Positions 22,030 to 33,452 of a DNA stretch of 40,018 bases are shown here, one piece after another. How positions within the stretch are numbered: position 1 is the first letter of the stretch; each line of letters starts with the position of its first letter. This stretch comes from Mastigamoeba balamuthi (lineage: Eukaryota; Evosea; Mastigamoebida; Mastigamoebidae), in the NCBI GenBank assembly GCA_902651635.1, contig CACRSC010000084.1, forward strand, positions 817,716-857,733. Reading direction: 5' to 3'. The notes under the pieces are model-generated. The model worked only from the letters and a program-made list of their open reading frames with translations. It did not search any database and was not told the origin of the DNA. The position numbers and the translations under genes were made by a program.

Positions 22030-22428
22030 CGTGTAGTAGGCCACATCCTCACTCCGAGGCTAACTCGAGACCTCAGAATCAACCTCTTGTCCGGGGTTGC
22101 CTCCAGGTTGAATTTGCTCCCACCCTCCCACCCCGAAATGCAACACGTTGACTTTGATGTCAGAACCCCGCCTAAAAGTGGAGTTGTCCCAGCCCCAACC
22201 CGAGTTTGTAGTTCATCTACAATGGGTGTTCTCAAATTTGTTAACCTCCTGACAACGCACCCACTCCCCTCACAAACATAAGAAGGCCTCCCGGACACCA
22301 CCCGGCACTGGGCCAAGAGTGGCTCCACAGGCCCTCTGAACCCCTTCCGAGTGGCCTCTGGCCCTTCATCTGAACCCCCCAATATATGCCACGTCACATA
22401 TCATATATGGTATTAAAATAGCTCCATT
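22030..22428. other. AT-richer spacer between the acidic gene and the NTPase gene
   Basis: About 400 bp, less GC-rich than its surroundings. It contains ATATCATATATGG near 22397-22409, some 20-30 bp upstream of the first in-frame ATG of the NTPase gene, so it may hold that gene's promoter. No gene or RNA is evident. Confidence 0.4.
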
Positions 22429-25400
22429 ATGCCACGTAGACCGGCCTGCCACTACAGTGCCGAGAGGGATTTAGGAGGCAGGACATGCTCAGCCTGGCCA
22501 AACTCGACCCCCGCCAGGGAGGTGGTGGAACCTCTCTCTCGACAGGATCAAAAATGCCAAGGGCCACAACGACGCCTCGAACCTCCAGGCCACCTGCCTG
22601 TGGGCCAACCACGCTCGCAGCGATCTCTCCGTTTGAACATGGACAAGGCCCACAGAAACCTTGCTGGATTTGCACGGGCGCCTCCGCCCCGACACAGATC
22701 CTCAGCGCCCCCCGTCGCCGACGCTGCTGCTGCATGGGCGAAGCGCCGCCCGGGCGCCAAACGCCGCGTGACGTCCGGAGGGCCACGTCAGGGCGCGCCC
22801 ATAAGCGCGCGGCTCCCGGCTGCCAACATCAGGCTCACACCCAAGCGAGCCTGCCGCAGCCGCCGCCACGAGCTCGAACCGGAGAGCGAGATCGCTAACG
22901 TCGCAGCACGATGTGGCCAGCGCAGCACGGTCCCACGTGTCGACGCGGGCCTGCTGCAGCACTGTGGCGCTCGCGAGAAGCGCGACCAGCGAGCGTGTCC
23001 GCATGCAGCTGCAGTCGCCGCTCCAGTCTTCCTCACCAGCATTCCAAAGAGCCGCACGGTCCGGAAAGCATGCACTGGCAGCAGCGAGCACGACGCGTTC
23101 CTGTCCCTTGCAAGCCCCGCAAGATTCGAGAATCTTGATCACAAAAAAGCTGAAGCAACGAATGGTGTGCTTCCTGCCTCTTGCTTGAGACCGTCGCTCA
23201 ACTCCCTCCTCTACCAGGCCGCACTGGAGAAAGTCTATGTGTTCTACTCCGAGCCCGTGACCATCCGCATCGCGCCCAACTCGGACGGCAGCGAGCTCAA
23301 GAAGGCGGTGGCGGACGTTTTGTACGACATCGCCGGTCGCCCGCGTGGAGCGCTCGAGCTCCTCCTGCCGCCCGAGTTACAACTCAGGTACGGGAAGCCG
23401 AAGGTCGTCGAGGGCAAGGGCGAGGTCCTCGTCCTGGACCCCGAGGCCGATCTCGACGTCACGTTCTTTGCGACTCTCGTCTCGCTCAAGGAGCAGCGCA
23501 AGCAGTACCGCCTGGAGGTCGTCGACATCCCCTCTTCCTCCGCCCCGCAAGGTTCGCCCCAACCGCTCCCGCCGCGCTCTCCGCATTACCAGCTTCCTCG
23601 CACTCTTTTGGTTAAAACCCCTTGCGCGCCGCTGTCTTTCCCGCGGCGCTCTTTGTACCCGGCATCTCCTTCTCCACCGCACCGCGCGCGCGCGCGCCAA
23701 CTCTTTTCTTAAAAGTCCAAAAGGAGACCGGAGACGAGCTCGCGATCAGAGCTCTGCGCGATCTGTCGCGGCGTGTCGCCGGGTCCGCGTGCCCGTTCGA
23801 CCTGAAAGCGGCGAGGGAGAAGCGCGCGGCTAGTCTCGCCGAGCGCGTCGAGCACCAGAAGGAGGCGCTCGGCTCGCTGTTCAAGCGACCGATCCTCGGG
23901 ACCGGGCTTCCCGGCACCAAGCTGGCAGAGGTGGTGCACCTCGGCAAGCTCGAGGGCGGCGAGGAGCAGGAGCCGTGCATGGCGGAGGTCAGCGAGGCCG
24001 ACGGCAGGACCGTGCTCACGCCGCTGAGCACACTGGTCCGCGACATCGCGAGCACGATCTCGGTGGCGCGGAACGCCATCGTACTGCTGGGGCCGTCGGG
24101 CATCGGCAAGACGACGGCGATCTTCGAGACGGCGAAGCGCTACTTCGTCTTCTTCATGGACGTCCGCGACGGCGAGTTCGACGCTGACGCCGCCGAGGTC
24201 GGCGAGTGGCTCGCGCGGAACAGGCAGCCGCCGGGAGAGAGGACGCTCGAGGGCGAGTCGGACATCCAGGAGGGCCTGCGCAGGACCGCCAACCTCGTGC
24301 TCGGTCGCCGGTTCGCCTCGCGGCTGCTCTTCCTGCAGTACCTCTTCGACCTCGACCCGAACATCTCCCCGGAGGACCTGCTCTACTGCCAGTTCAATGG
24401 TGGGAAGGACGTGCTGGCCAGGGCGTACGAGCTGTGCAAGGGCCTGAGCGTCGGAGCCATCAGCAAGCTCGTGATCAGTCTGCGCGCGAGTGTCATCGCC
24501 GCCTGCGGAGGCCGCGGCCCGTTCTGGGCGATAGACGAGGCGAACGGGCTCTCGGCCCTGCTGGCGCAGAAGACGGTCTCGCGGACGTGCTACAGCTCCG
24601 CGGACGCGGCCAGGTCGTCGTGGATCGAGGACAAGAGGGACTGGGTGCCCTCCGCCAAGAGGCCGTTCCTGGCGCTGGTCGGCGAGACGCTGCAGCACTT
24701 CCAGCTCCCTGCGATCTTCTCCGGCACGGCGCTCTCGCTCGGCCACGCCAAGATGATCTTCAGCTCGCTCGCCAAGCTCGAGTACAAAATCTACACCGTG
24801 AACCGCTGGCCCACGTGCACGGACCCCATGGCGTTCTTCGAGAGCAACCTCGACCTCAGCCGTGTCGAGCTTACCGAGGACCTCGTGCAGATCATCGAGT
24901 CGCTCGCGGGGCGCTACCGCACATCTACCAACGCCATCGCCCTGCTGCTGCGCAGCGGGGACAGGGACTTCGCTGGAGCGATCGAGAAGGCCAAGGCGAG
25001 TACGCTCGCGCAACTCGTGTCCTCGGCAGCCGCGTTCCACGCATCCATGGCGCCGTACTCGGACGGCCTATTCGCCAGCCTCCTCCGCTGCTGGGACCTG
25101 AACGGCGGCAACGTCGAGTGGGGCGAGACCACCATCGGCGCCACGAAGCTGGTCGAGTTCCTGTGCACGGTCGAGTCCATTCTGGAGGGCGCCGGAGACG
25201 GCAGCGAAGACGCGAGCACGTACGCCATGCGAATCACGGAGCCGCTAGCCATGGAGGCGATTCGCCGCCAGCTACCGGGCACCACCGTCCAGAGCATCTG
25301 GGAGAGCGTGTCGCTGTTCCGCAACGTCGTTAGCCACCTCGGCGTCAGCACGTCTGCTAAGGGCAACGCACTCGAGCCCGTGGCCCGTCACGCGCTTGCG

Positions 25401-26030
25401 CACTTCAACGGGACAGCTGTCATCGACCTGCCGTTCCTGGGCAGCATTCGGGACAAGCTCGTGGGCACGTGGGCAGAGACCTGCGTCATCAACATCACAC
25501 AGGCCGGGACCTCGAAGGAGCTCCAGTCCCTCATCGAAGGGTACATTCCCGGCGTGCGCGGGGACATGCTGTTCCTCGTGCAGCGCGTGACGAACGCCAT
25601 GCTCGTCGAGCACAACCAGACGAGGCAGGATGGCGTATGGTTCTTTGACGACCGCGTGCACGCCGGCTCGCTGGGCATGACGCTCTCCGTCAACCGCGTG
25701 TCCTCGGCCAAGCACCGCGATCAAGTCGCGTCCACGGACATCCGCAACAGCTTCTCGGGCACCAAGGGCATCCGCGCGGAGTTCCGCAGCATGGACGCGC
25801 GCAATCCCGCCCCCCTCTCCGGGATCCTGCGCATCCACCTCGAGTTCCCCGAGCCGGTCGAAACGTCTTACATGGACACCTACCTGGCCAGCAACGGCGA
25901 CATCATGGCCTTCATCACTGTGGACAACATGGACGAGTTCTTTGTAGAGCGCGGCGACGATGCGCGCTGGGTCGAGTGCATGCGCAGCATTAAGAACGCC
26001 ATACGCTCTGTCTGCTGCACTGCGAACTGA
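22429..26030 (+). CDS. Crinkler-type effector-like protein: Ubl-like header, P-loop NTPase, possible REase-fold tail
   Basis: The last two exons join well: an exon ending at 23551 and 23716-26030, with a 164-nt phase-1 intron. A header-like domain (about 23227-23530: VYVFYSEPVTIRI, DGSELKKAVADVLYDIAG, LDVTFFATL) comes before the intron. The NTPase has Walker A GPSGIGKTT (about 24090), a Walker B-like FWAIDEAN (about 24525) and the later motifs LPAIFSGTALSLGHAK and RYRTSTNAIALLL. Together these resemble the NTPase of CRN/Crinkler and RHS proteins. The C-terminal ~220 residues (GNALEPVARHAL; VRGDMLFLV; NAMLVEHNQ) could be a restriction-endonuclease-like fold, with Asn where a catalytic Lys is usual. 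The frame is open from the ATG at 22429, but the first ~260 codons are Arg/Pro-rich and not convincing. A pyrimidine-rich CAG at about 23217 suggests a splice acceptor, so the true start may differ. The NTPase is firm; the family assignment is moderate. Confidence 0.6.
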
Positions 26031-26121
26031 TGAACTCACACAACAAAGACGCAAGCACGTGCCCGAAAATGTGTCCGGATTCTTACTCACCACACGCAAA
26101 CAATAAGACAAACCGAGCAGC

Positions 26122-27799
26122 TCAGCACTGGCCCGAGGAGTGGCTCCATCTGCCTCTGACCCATCCCCAAAGCCCTACGGAAATTAGGTCAGTCGGCCGT
26201 GCTGCCGTCGCCAATAGCGGGCAACGCCCTGGCAACGTGCGAGCCGGGCGACGTGCTGTGCCACTACTCTGGCGGCCCCGACGGCGGCTCTTGCTGTCTT
26301 CGTTGGCAGCGCGGTCATTGCAGGGCTGCGCGGGCTGCGGAGAGGAACTCTCGCGGTGGTGGGTGGTCTCCTCTCCTGCCCTCTGCGTCGCCACGGCGTC
26401 TGTGGCCGCTGCCGGGGCGTCGGCGACCTTGGAGGTGGGGTTCATGTCGCACGGGGGGAAAATATTGCCGATCGGCTTCTGGGTGACGATGGGCTGGTCC
26501 TGCGCGGTCGCCGGAGCCACGTCTGTGCCCTCGCGGCCCGCTGTGTGCCCCGCAGGCTCCGCCGAGGCGAGGGCGTTGTCCGCGTTCGCAGGCACTGCGT
26601 CGTTGGCGTTGGGACTCGCAGATGCGCCCAGAGGAAGAGGAGTTGTGGCGTCGACCACCTCGCACGAGTCCACAACGCACGTGTCCGGGGGGAATGATTG
26701 CGGCGCCGCACGTCTTCTGGTCGTCAGCGTTGACGTTGGCCACGTGGGCACCGGCAGCCTCGCAGGTCTTGTTCTTGTCCTTCGGTTCCTGGGCGTCAGC
26801 GCTGGTGGCCGGTGCTGTTGCAGCGCCATCGCCGACCTCCGATGACGATGCTGTGTCGCTGACGTCAGCGCAGACCGAGCCCGCGGCTGCGCTCGAGGGC
26901 GTCCAGGACGACGAGGTCGCGGGGGGCGTTGCGGAGGAGCTCGGGGGCGGCGACGTGGAGTCCAAGGCGGTGCTGCTGCCAGCGGAGCTCGTCGGCGACA
27001 GGCGCGGGGTCAGGGCGACGGCGGCTGTGTCCTGGGGGCCCATGTCGACGACGACTTGGCAGGTGTTGGGGTCGCCCGCCCTGGTCTTGACCAGAGCCTG
27101 CAGCCTCGCGGCCTCGTCGATGTCCCCGGGGCTGTGGGGCAGCGGGGTGGAGGTCAGCTGGAGTGCACCAAGCGGGGCGGAGAGGCAGCGCGTGTGCTTG
27201 TGTGGCACCTCGCGTTTCCGGTGGCGCTGCTTCCGCGGCCACGACGGCGGCAGCGCCGCACAGCGATGAGCATCGCGACGCCAGCCGCCGCGCTCACACA
27301 CGCGCACCCGCATGCCAGCGTGCTGGTCGTGGCAGGCCGCGCGGCCGGGTGAGAGGGGCTGGTGAGTGAGAGGAGCGCTGCGATGTTCTTTTCATTTTCG
27401 GGGCCGCAGATATTTTTGCCCGAGGGCGCACGCCACACAATTGAAATGTCCCACAACTTTTCGCGATCCCAGATGCGCCAAAATTGGCGCCGGGGGGGGC
27501 TGGGCGCGGGAGGCGTGCCTTGCGAGCACCAGGGGCGATGGACCGCGGTCCCGAGGGGCGTCGGGGTGCTGGGGGCCGCTGTGGGGGTCGGTGGTGAGGC
27601 CGGTGGCGTTGCTGTCCGCGGAAGAGCTCGTCGACTCGTTGGCGTCGGTCGTCGGGTCCGCCCACAGCAGCGTCCTGCCCACCCCGCGGGCTGCCGGGGT
27701 CGCAGGGGTGCTCGCCGCGGGGAGGAGGAGGCTGGCAACGGCCAGCAGAGAGGCGAGACAGAAGAGAAGAGAAAGAAGAGAACCGGGAGAACGGATGGA
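26122..27799 (-). pseudogene. Frame-disrupted paralogue of the acidic gene with signal peptide and TM segment
   Basis: Exon 1 from the ATG at 27799 encodes a signal peptide (MSIRSPGSLLSLLFCLASLL) and a Ser/Thr-rich extracellular part. After an intron of roughly 150-200 nt comes a TM-like segment (ACGCACVSAAAGVAMLIAV) with RRCRRRGRG behind it. From there to about 26320 the sequence is clearly related to 21420-22029, sharing LSAPLG.LQLTS, EAAGAHVANVNADDQKT, ASAEP.GH and ESSSPQPAQ. Compared with that copy, this one has a 2-nt length difference near 27215 and one extra C in a C run near 26695. Each shifts the frame. Homology stops near 26320 and a different tail runs to the TGA at 26122, so the acidic middle and Cys-containing end are missing. 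It may be a pseudogene or a gene with extra introns I cannot place. Confidence 0.5.
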
Positions 27800-29052
27800 C
27801 ATGGTGGGCAACCAAAGGGAATGAGACGGGGTGATGGTTGGCTCGCTCGTTATGAAGCTCGTTTTTCAAAAAGTGAGACTCGGAGATTCGAGTATGCAGC
27901 AGATTCGCGTCTGGGAATACGTGGATATACAGGTGGGACTGCTGTTTTTGGAGAAATATCTTTGTGGAATTCAGTGCTCTTTTCAAATTTCGCGCCCTAG
28001 GCGTCTTTGAAATGCAATACCGCCTGGCCCCAGCGCTCCCTCCTCTCTGTTGCCTCCCCACGCCCCGTACGCCCTTGGCGTAAGTGGGTCTCAGCATCCT
28101 CTGAGCGTGCAGAGGCGTGAAGAACGTGTGGTGAAGTTGCCGCCTCTTTCCTGGAGACCTCACCCCAACAGCAATTTCTTCCCTCTAGACTTGGTGGGGG
28201 GAATGACAGATAACATAGGCCAGCCCTCATACCTGCGAAACGGCTTCGGTAATGTACCCGCACAGCACCAAAGCGTCTCGGCCGCAGGAATCTGAGGAGG
28301 GGCGACACGAAGCACCTCCACTTTCTGTCACAAAACAAAAAAGCTCGGGAGAGCCAATCTGCGCGGTCTGTGTGCCTCGTGCACGCCGTCATGGCTCCTG
28401 GCCCTGTGTGCGGCATCGTCATGTGTCGAGGCCGTGCACAGGGCCAGGGCCCTGCCGAGGTGCATGAGAGGTCGCGAGGGGCAATGCTCGGGGGGAAGGG
28501 AGGTCGATTCGTGTCTGTGTGTGTGAGCTGGGGGTGAGAACCATTTCGTGCAACTTCTGAGGGAATAGCCTGTGAGGGGCACCGCATGCCCAGGTTTGCG
28601 CCTGCGAAGGTTGGTGCTTTGCATCTTTCGCAATGCCCCACCGTGCCTCTCGATGGCGGGATGGAGAATTCCTCGACCAGCTGTTTCAGGTAGTTCAGAT
28701 GGTGTCAGATAGCCACGGGACACAGACGCCCTCACGCACACATGTACACACACACACATACTCTCTCCTTCTCGTGGGTGCCTGGCAAATCGCCGCATTG
28801 AGCACAGCCGCCTGCCAGAGCACTGCGGTGACAACAGAACAGGTGCCTTAGCGCCCCGTTGTACTTTCCGCCTTGCACGCACCGATCCCACGTAAGTTGC
28901 TTTTGAGACTGCAGTCTTCTCAGGGCCCACTATGCGCCACGAGGGGCGAAAATAGACTTGTGCTTCTGTTCACACTCCATAGTACTGAAGGTGAGCAACT
29001 GGCAAGCGCATTTGCTAGCTGTTGAAAATGTCTTTGCTCTGTGTCGCGCTGC
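27800..29052. other. Intergenic with AT-rich box and CA microsatellite
   Basis: About 1.25 kb between the 5' end of the membrane-protein relic and the 3' end of NUP133. GAAATATCTTTG at 27953-27964 is a match to the recurrent box, about 155 bp upstream of the ATG at 27799. A short CA repeat lies at 28737-28759. Several open frames exist (for example minus strand 27997-28641), but their composition is not coding-like and I recognise nothing. Confidence 0.5.
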
Positions 29053-32000
29053 TCACTGGTCCATCTCAGCATCCTCGGTGATGATGGGCGCAGGCGAGAT
29101 TCCCGGGGGCGTCACGGAGGGCCCGCCTCTGGGCTGCTCGGCGGCATCGTAGTAGGCCTCCTGCTCCTCCTCCTGCTCCTCCTGCTCGGCCATCTCGGGC
29201 CTCGGGATGGCCGCGACGAGCTGGTCCACTGTGCTGAGCAGCGTCTTGAGGTCCTCCGACTGCGGGCCGCGGTCCTCCACGTATCGCTGCATCACCGTGC
29301 GCAGCATCCTCTGCTGCCAGTCGTCCACGTCCGCAAAGACCGTCGGCATCTGCAGCACGCGCAGGATAAGCTGATAGAACGCCGTGCCCTGCACGCTGTT
29401 CTCCAGCTGCGACTCTGTCATCTGCTGCATCCTCTTGGCCAGCTCCACCCAACTGCACGGAGAGAACACTCGTGAGACACTCAACTCGGCACAAGAACTA
29501 GCACAAGAGAAGCAACAGTGCAGGCCGGAACAGCAACACAGCACAAAAACAAAGTTAACATAGAAAAAAAAGAGATTGAGCTCACGACTCGCATGCACGA
29601 GTTGAGCGAGGATGGAGCCGCGTAGTTGGCCTCGTGATCAGGCGCATCAAAGCAACACGCGTACACACGGTCGCAAAGCAGCAGAAGAGAACAGAAAAGC
29701 GAGGGAGGGAGGGACTGGCGACTTACTCGTAGGAGCACAGGGCGCGCGTCCAGACCTCGCGCTCGAAGGACGCGGCCTGCTCGTCGGGGATCAGCAGCGA
29801 GCAGTGCGCAGAGAGGTCCAGCGCGTTCTTGAACGTCTCGACGTCCGCGCCGGTCGTGTCGGCCTCGAGCAGCCGCCTGGCGATCTCGATGGGCTGCAGC
29901 GCCGTCCCGGGCTCCTCGCCCGTGGCCCGCGCGAGCGCCTCCTGCATCTTGGCCGCGAACAGCAGGTGCTCGCTCGCGTCGACGCACGCGCGCAGCTCCG
30001 CGTCGTCGCCGCCCTCGCCGTCGTCGCCCAGCGCGGCCAGCGCGCAGAGCTTGCACATGCTGGCCAGCTCGCGCCTCTGCGACAGCGCGCACGGCTTGCG
30101 CGCCTCGCCGATCAGCACGCGCGCGGCGTCGGCGTGGCGGCCCATGCTGGCGTGGCGCAGCCACAGCAGGTCCGGGCGCGACGCGAGGAACGCGGTGACG
30201 CAGTCGTCGCGCGAGCGCGGCTGCGCGAGGATCTTGCGCGCCTTGCCGGCCTTGAGCCAGTGCGCGTAGACGAGCTCGGGGAAGCCCGCGCTCCTGTACT
30301 GCTCGAGGTACTCGTCGAGCAGCGCGTCGCTCTCGGGGCTGCCCTCGCAGACGTCGATCAGCACGCGCAGCTCGCGGAACTTGAGGCAGAGCTGGTGCGC
30401 CTGCCCGATGGCTCCGCCCCTGCAGACCGCCGCCAGCGCACGGCGGCGCACCTGCTCGTAGCGCTCCTGCGCCCGCGGCGTCGCGGCGGCGCCCTGCAGC
30501 TCGTCGCAGTACGACGAGAGCACCGTCTCGGCCAGCCGCGCCAGGCTGTCGCAGACGATCGCGCGCGCGTCCGAGACGATGAACTCGTTGGTCGGCGGGC
30601 ACTTGGCGAGGTCCGAGAGCAGCGTCTGCGCCTGCTCGAGCATGTCCTCGGCGGCCGCGCGCGTCGTCGTCGCCGCAGACGTCAGCGTCGCGGGGGAGAC
30701 GCAGGCCAGCATCTCGTTGAAGCAGCGCAGCGCGCAGAGGACCTCCTCCAGGCGCTGGCGGACGGCCCCGGCGCTCTCGGGCGACAGCCGCCGGCTGCGC
30801 AGCAGCGCCACGAGGCGCACGAGCACGTCGTCGGCGCCCAGCACGTCGCCGTAGAACGCGTCGACGTGGCGCGCGCCCGGCAGCGAGCGCTCGGCGGCCG
30901 ACGCGCGGATCGCGAGCTCCAGGAGCCGGCAGGCGTCGGCGTTGCGCTGGTCCTCGGCCGAGCGGTGGCATCCGCGCAGCGCAAGGGCCGCGGCCACGCG
31001 CTCGCCGTGGCGCTCGATCTCCGTCGCGGCGGCCGCGCCGAGCTCGAGCCACGCAGAGCCCATCGCCTCGTCGTGGAGGAACGCCACAAAGGCCCTGTGG
31101 CGCGCCGCCTTGCCCTCGAGCTGTCGGTAGATCAGCGGCGAGGCCACCGACGACGCGCGGCTGTCCGCGCCCGCGGCGTCCGACGCCCAGTTGGGGTCCG
31201 CCGTCGGCCGCGTCGTGACGATCGCGCGGCTGGCCAGCACGGCGGCCTCGCCGAAGCGCTCCTGCGCCCGCAGCGAGTTGACGACGCCGGCCAGCGACTC
31301 GCGGCTGCGCCCGGGCATCGCGCTGTCGCGGAAGACGCCCAGCAGCGCCTCGACGACCTCCTCGGCCCTCATCGACCCCACGCAGCCGCGCGCCGCCGTC
31401 GACGCCGCCGCCCCCGCGAACAGCGACGCGCGCGGGGCCGCCGGCGGCGACGCCGACTGGCGCGCGGCGGCGGGCAGCCAGGCGCCCGTCGTCGACGTGA
31501 CGAAGCACGGCAGGTCGTCGTAGGCGCAGAGGCCGAAGACGCGCTCGCCCGGCCGCGGCGTCGGCATCGCGAACGTCGTCGGCGCCCGCGCCCGCGCGCC
31601 CGTCGCGCAGACGACGACGTCGGGCCACGCGACGTGCACGTCGGCGCCCGCGCGCGAGGCGACGACGCGGGCGGCGGCCACGAGGTCCGCGAACCGCGCG
31701 TCGAGCGTCGGGCGGTACGGCAGCGGCACGAGCGGCGCCGCCGCGAAGGCCGGGCGGGCCGTGTCGGTCCCGACGACGCCGAGCAGCGCGAACTGCACGC
31801 TGGGGGGCATCGAGGGCGGGAGGTCCTCCTGCGACGCCCACCACGCGCACAGCGCCCACAGGTCCGCACGCCCTGCGACGGCCGCGCCGACGACCTCGCA
31901 GCGCAGGCGCCCGCGCGCCCCCTCGGCCTCTGCGCGGCGCCGGAGCTCGTCCGAGGCGCGCAGCTCCCAGACGGGGCGGCCCGTCGCCATGTCGACGCGC

Positions 32001-33118
32001 CAGAGCGTGTCCTCGGTCGCCGCGAGCACGTGCGGCGTGCCGTCGCGCGGGGCGTCGCACCAGCGCAGCGCCGTCGCCCGCGGGGGCGCCCGGGCGCTGG
32101 CGAGCACCGAGGCCGTCAGCTGCTGCGAGGACGAGGCCCAGCGGGTCATCAGCGACGAGAGCAGGCCCGCGGGCTGCTGCGGCTGCTGCGCGGCCTCCGC
32201 GGGGCCGCCGGCGGCGGCGTCGCCGGCAGCCGTGGGCACAAGGCCGACGGGGGCGATGTCGAAGACCTCGCCCAGGCTGCGCAGCCGCAGGCTGATCAGC
32301 AGGGCCCCGTTGGTCGCGATGGCAAAACCCGCTCCTCCCTGTGCGTAAGGGTGGGAGATATTTTCAGGATTCGAGATTCGGATTCGGGAATCAGAAGATA
32401 GAGATCTCTCGACCTCGAGGGCGAAGATGCGGGTGGCGAGGATGGGGGCCGCGGGCGAGCCCAGCGTGGTCACGCGCCCCGCGACGACGTTCTCCACGAC
32501 CGTGATGTTGGGCCAGTACCTCAGCTCGCCTGCAACGCAAGCGCGCTCCCCCCCGTCAGCCCCCGAGTCGCCCGCCGCTCTTCTGGTTTCCCGGAATCCC
32601 TGACGCAAACGCAGGCAACAAAGCAGCGAAAAGCAGAACACAACAAAACGACCCGCAACAAACGCACCGGCCGGCGTGCACGCGATCGCGCTGACGACCT
32701 GCGAGGAGGCGCCCCCGGGCCGGAACAGCACGATGTGGTCCGCCGTGAGCCTCACCAGCCCGGCCGCCGCCGGCGCCGGCACCGGCAGCGCCAGCGACCT
32801 GCCGCCCGCGCCCGCCGCCGCCGTCCTCGATGACGTCATCGCGGGCAATTCCCAGACGGCGAAGGAGGACTCGTCGGCGAGGGCGGCGACGCCGAGGCGG
32901 GTGGGGGCGTCGACGCGGGCGGCGCCGGCGGGGGCGCGGGAGCCGACGGCGGCGGCGACGTCGCGCGGGAGGGCGCAGAGGACGTCGACGGCGGAGCCGA
33001 GGGCAGAGGAGGGGCGCGAGGAGGGGCTGCCGGGCGCGCCGGCGGCGGCGGAGGAGGCCGTGGAGGGCCGGCTGGGAGTGGGGACTATCGACGGGCGCCT
33101 CGGCGTGCGCGCGAACAT
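29053..33118 (-). CDS. NUP133: Nucleoporin NUP133 homologue
   Basis: Exons 33118-32668, 32529-32414, 32338-29727 and 29452-29053 join in frame to 1192 residues, close to the family's usual size. The N-terminal ~480 residues are beta-rich, as expected of the NUP133 propeller (LRYWPNITVVENVV, ADHIVLFRPGG, DTLWRVDMATG). The rest is helical. The most telling part is LLDEYLEQYRSAGFPEL, VYAHWLKAGKARKILAQP, FLASRPDLLWLRHAS and LASMCKLCALAAL, which follows the conserved NUP133 core around the docking helices. The protein belongs to the Y-complex scaffold of the nuclear pore. Introns 1 and 2 (138 and 75 nt) are multiples of three without stop codons, so retained-intron forms would stay in frame. The last intron (29726-29453, donor GTAAGT) is longer. 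The gene is head to head with the TM2 gene. Confidence 0.85.
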
Positions 33119-33135
33119 CGTGACGGAAGTTCTGC

Positions 33136-33161
33136 AAGATATTTTGAGGTCGCAAATATCT
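33136..33161. promoter_or_regulatory. Inverted-repeat box just upstream of NUP133
   Basis: AGATATTT (33137-33144) and AAATATCT (33154-33161) are perfect 8-bp inverted arms separated by 9 nt. They lie only 18-43 bp before the ATG at 33118. The flanks are GC-rich, so this AT-rich hairpin stands out. It is a candidate core promoter element shared with other genes here. Confidence 0.55.
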
Positions 33162-33378
33162 CAGCAACGCATCGCTCTCTCGGCGCGCCCTGTTTTTTTC
33201 TGGCGCGGTCACGTCAGGGAATTCAGACCCCGGCAGATCTGGCATCAATTGAGTAGGACTTGGAAACTCAGATTCGTCCGTCCCCCTGTAGGCCGGTTCG
33301 GAACGGATAAGGAACTCGGGTGCGCAGCTTCCGATGAGTCCTCCTGCTTGACTTCGGATTTTCGGGCAAGAACTGCGC

Positions 33379-33394
33379 GATATCTTGTTATCTG
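33379..33394 (+). promoter_or_regulatory. GATATCTT box upstream of the TM2 gene
   Basis: GATATCTT followed by TTATCTG lies about 60-75 bp before the ATG at 33453. NUP133 and the TM2 gene thus each have their own copy of the box within one 334-bp divergent promoter. Confidence 0.5.
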
Positions 33395-33452
33395 AAGCGA
33401 ACGGTTCGCCTTTCTAATTTAAAACCACAGCATTAACATCCTCCTGTTGGCG

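Noticed and set aside
23685-23700. Alternating CG run as a possible Z-DNA or regulatory site
   Set aside because: Short, inside an intron of GC-rich DNA, and without further support.
23709-25040. 443-codon minus-strand open frame
   Set aside because: Antisense to the NTPase, which has Walker motifs and a consistent exon structure.
27997-28641. Minus-strand frame of 214 codons
   Set aside because: No domain, no conserved motif, no promoter box and no coherent composition. Treated as intergenic.
29612-32401. 929-codon plus-strand open frame
   Set aside because: It is fully antisense to NUP133. The Arg/Ala-rich translation is typical of reverse-strand shadows in GC-rich genes.
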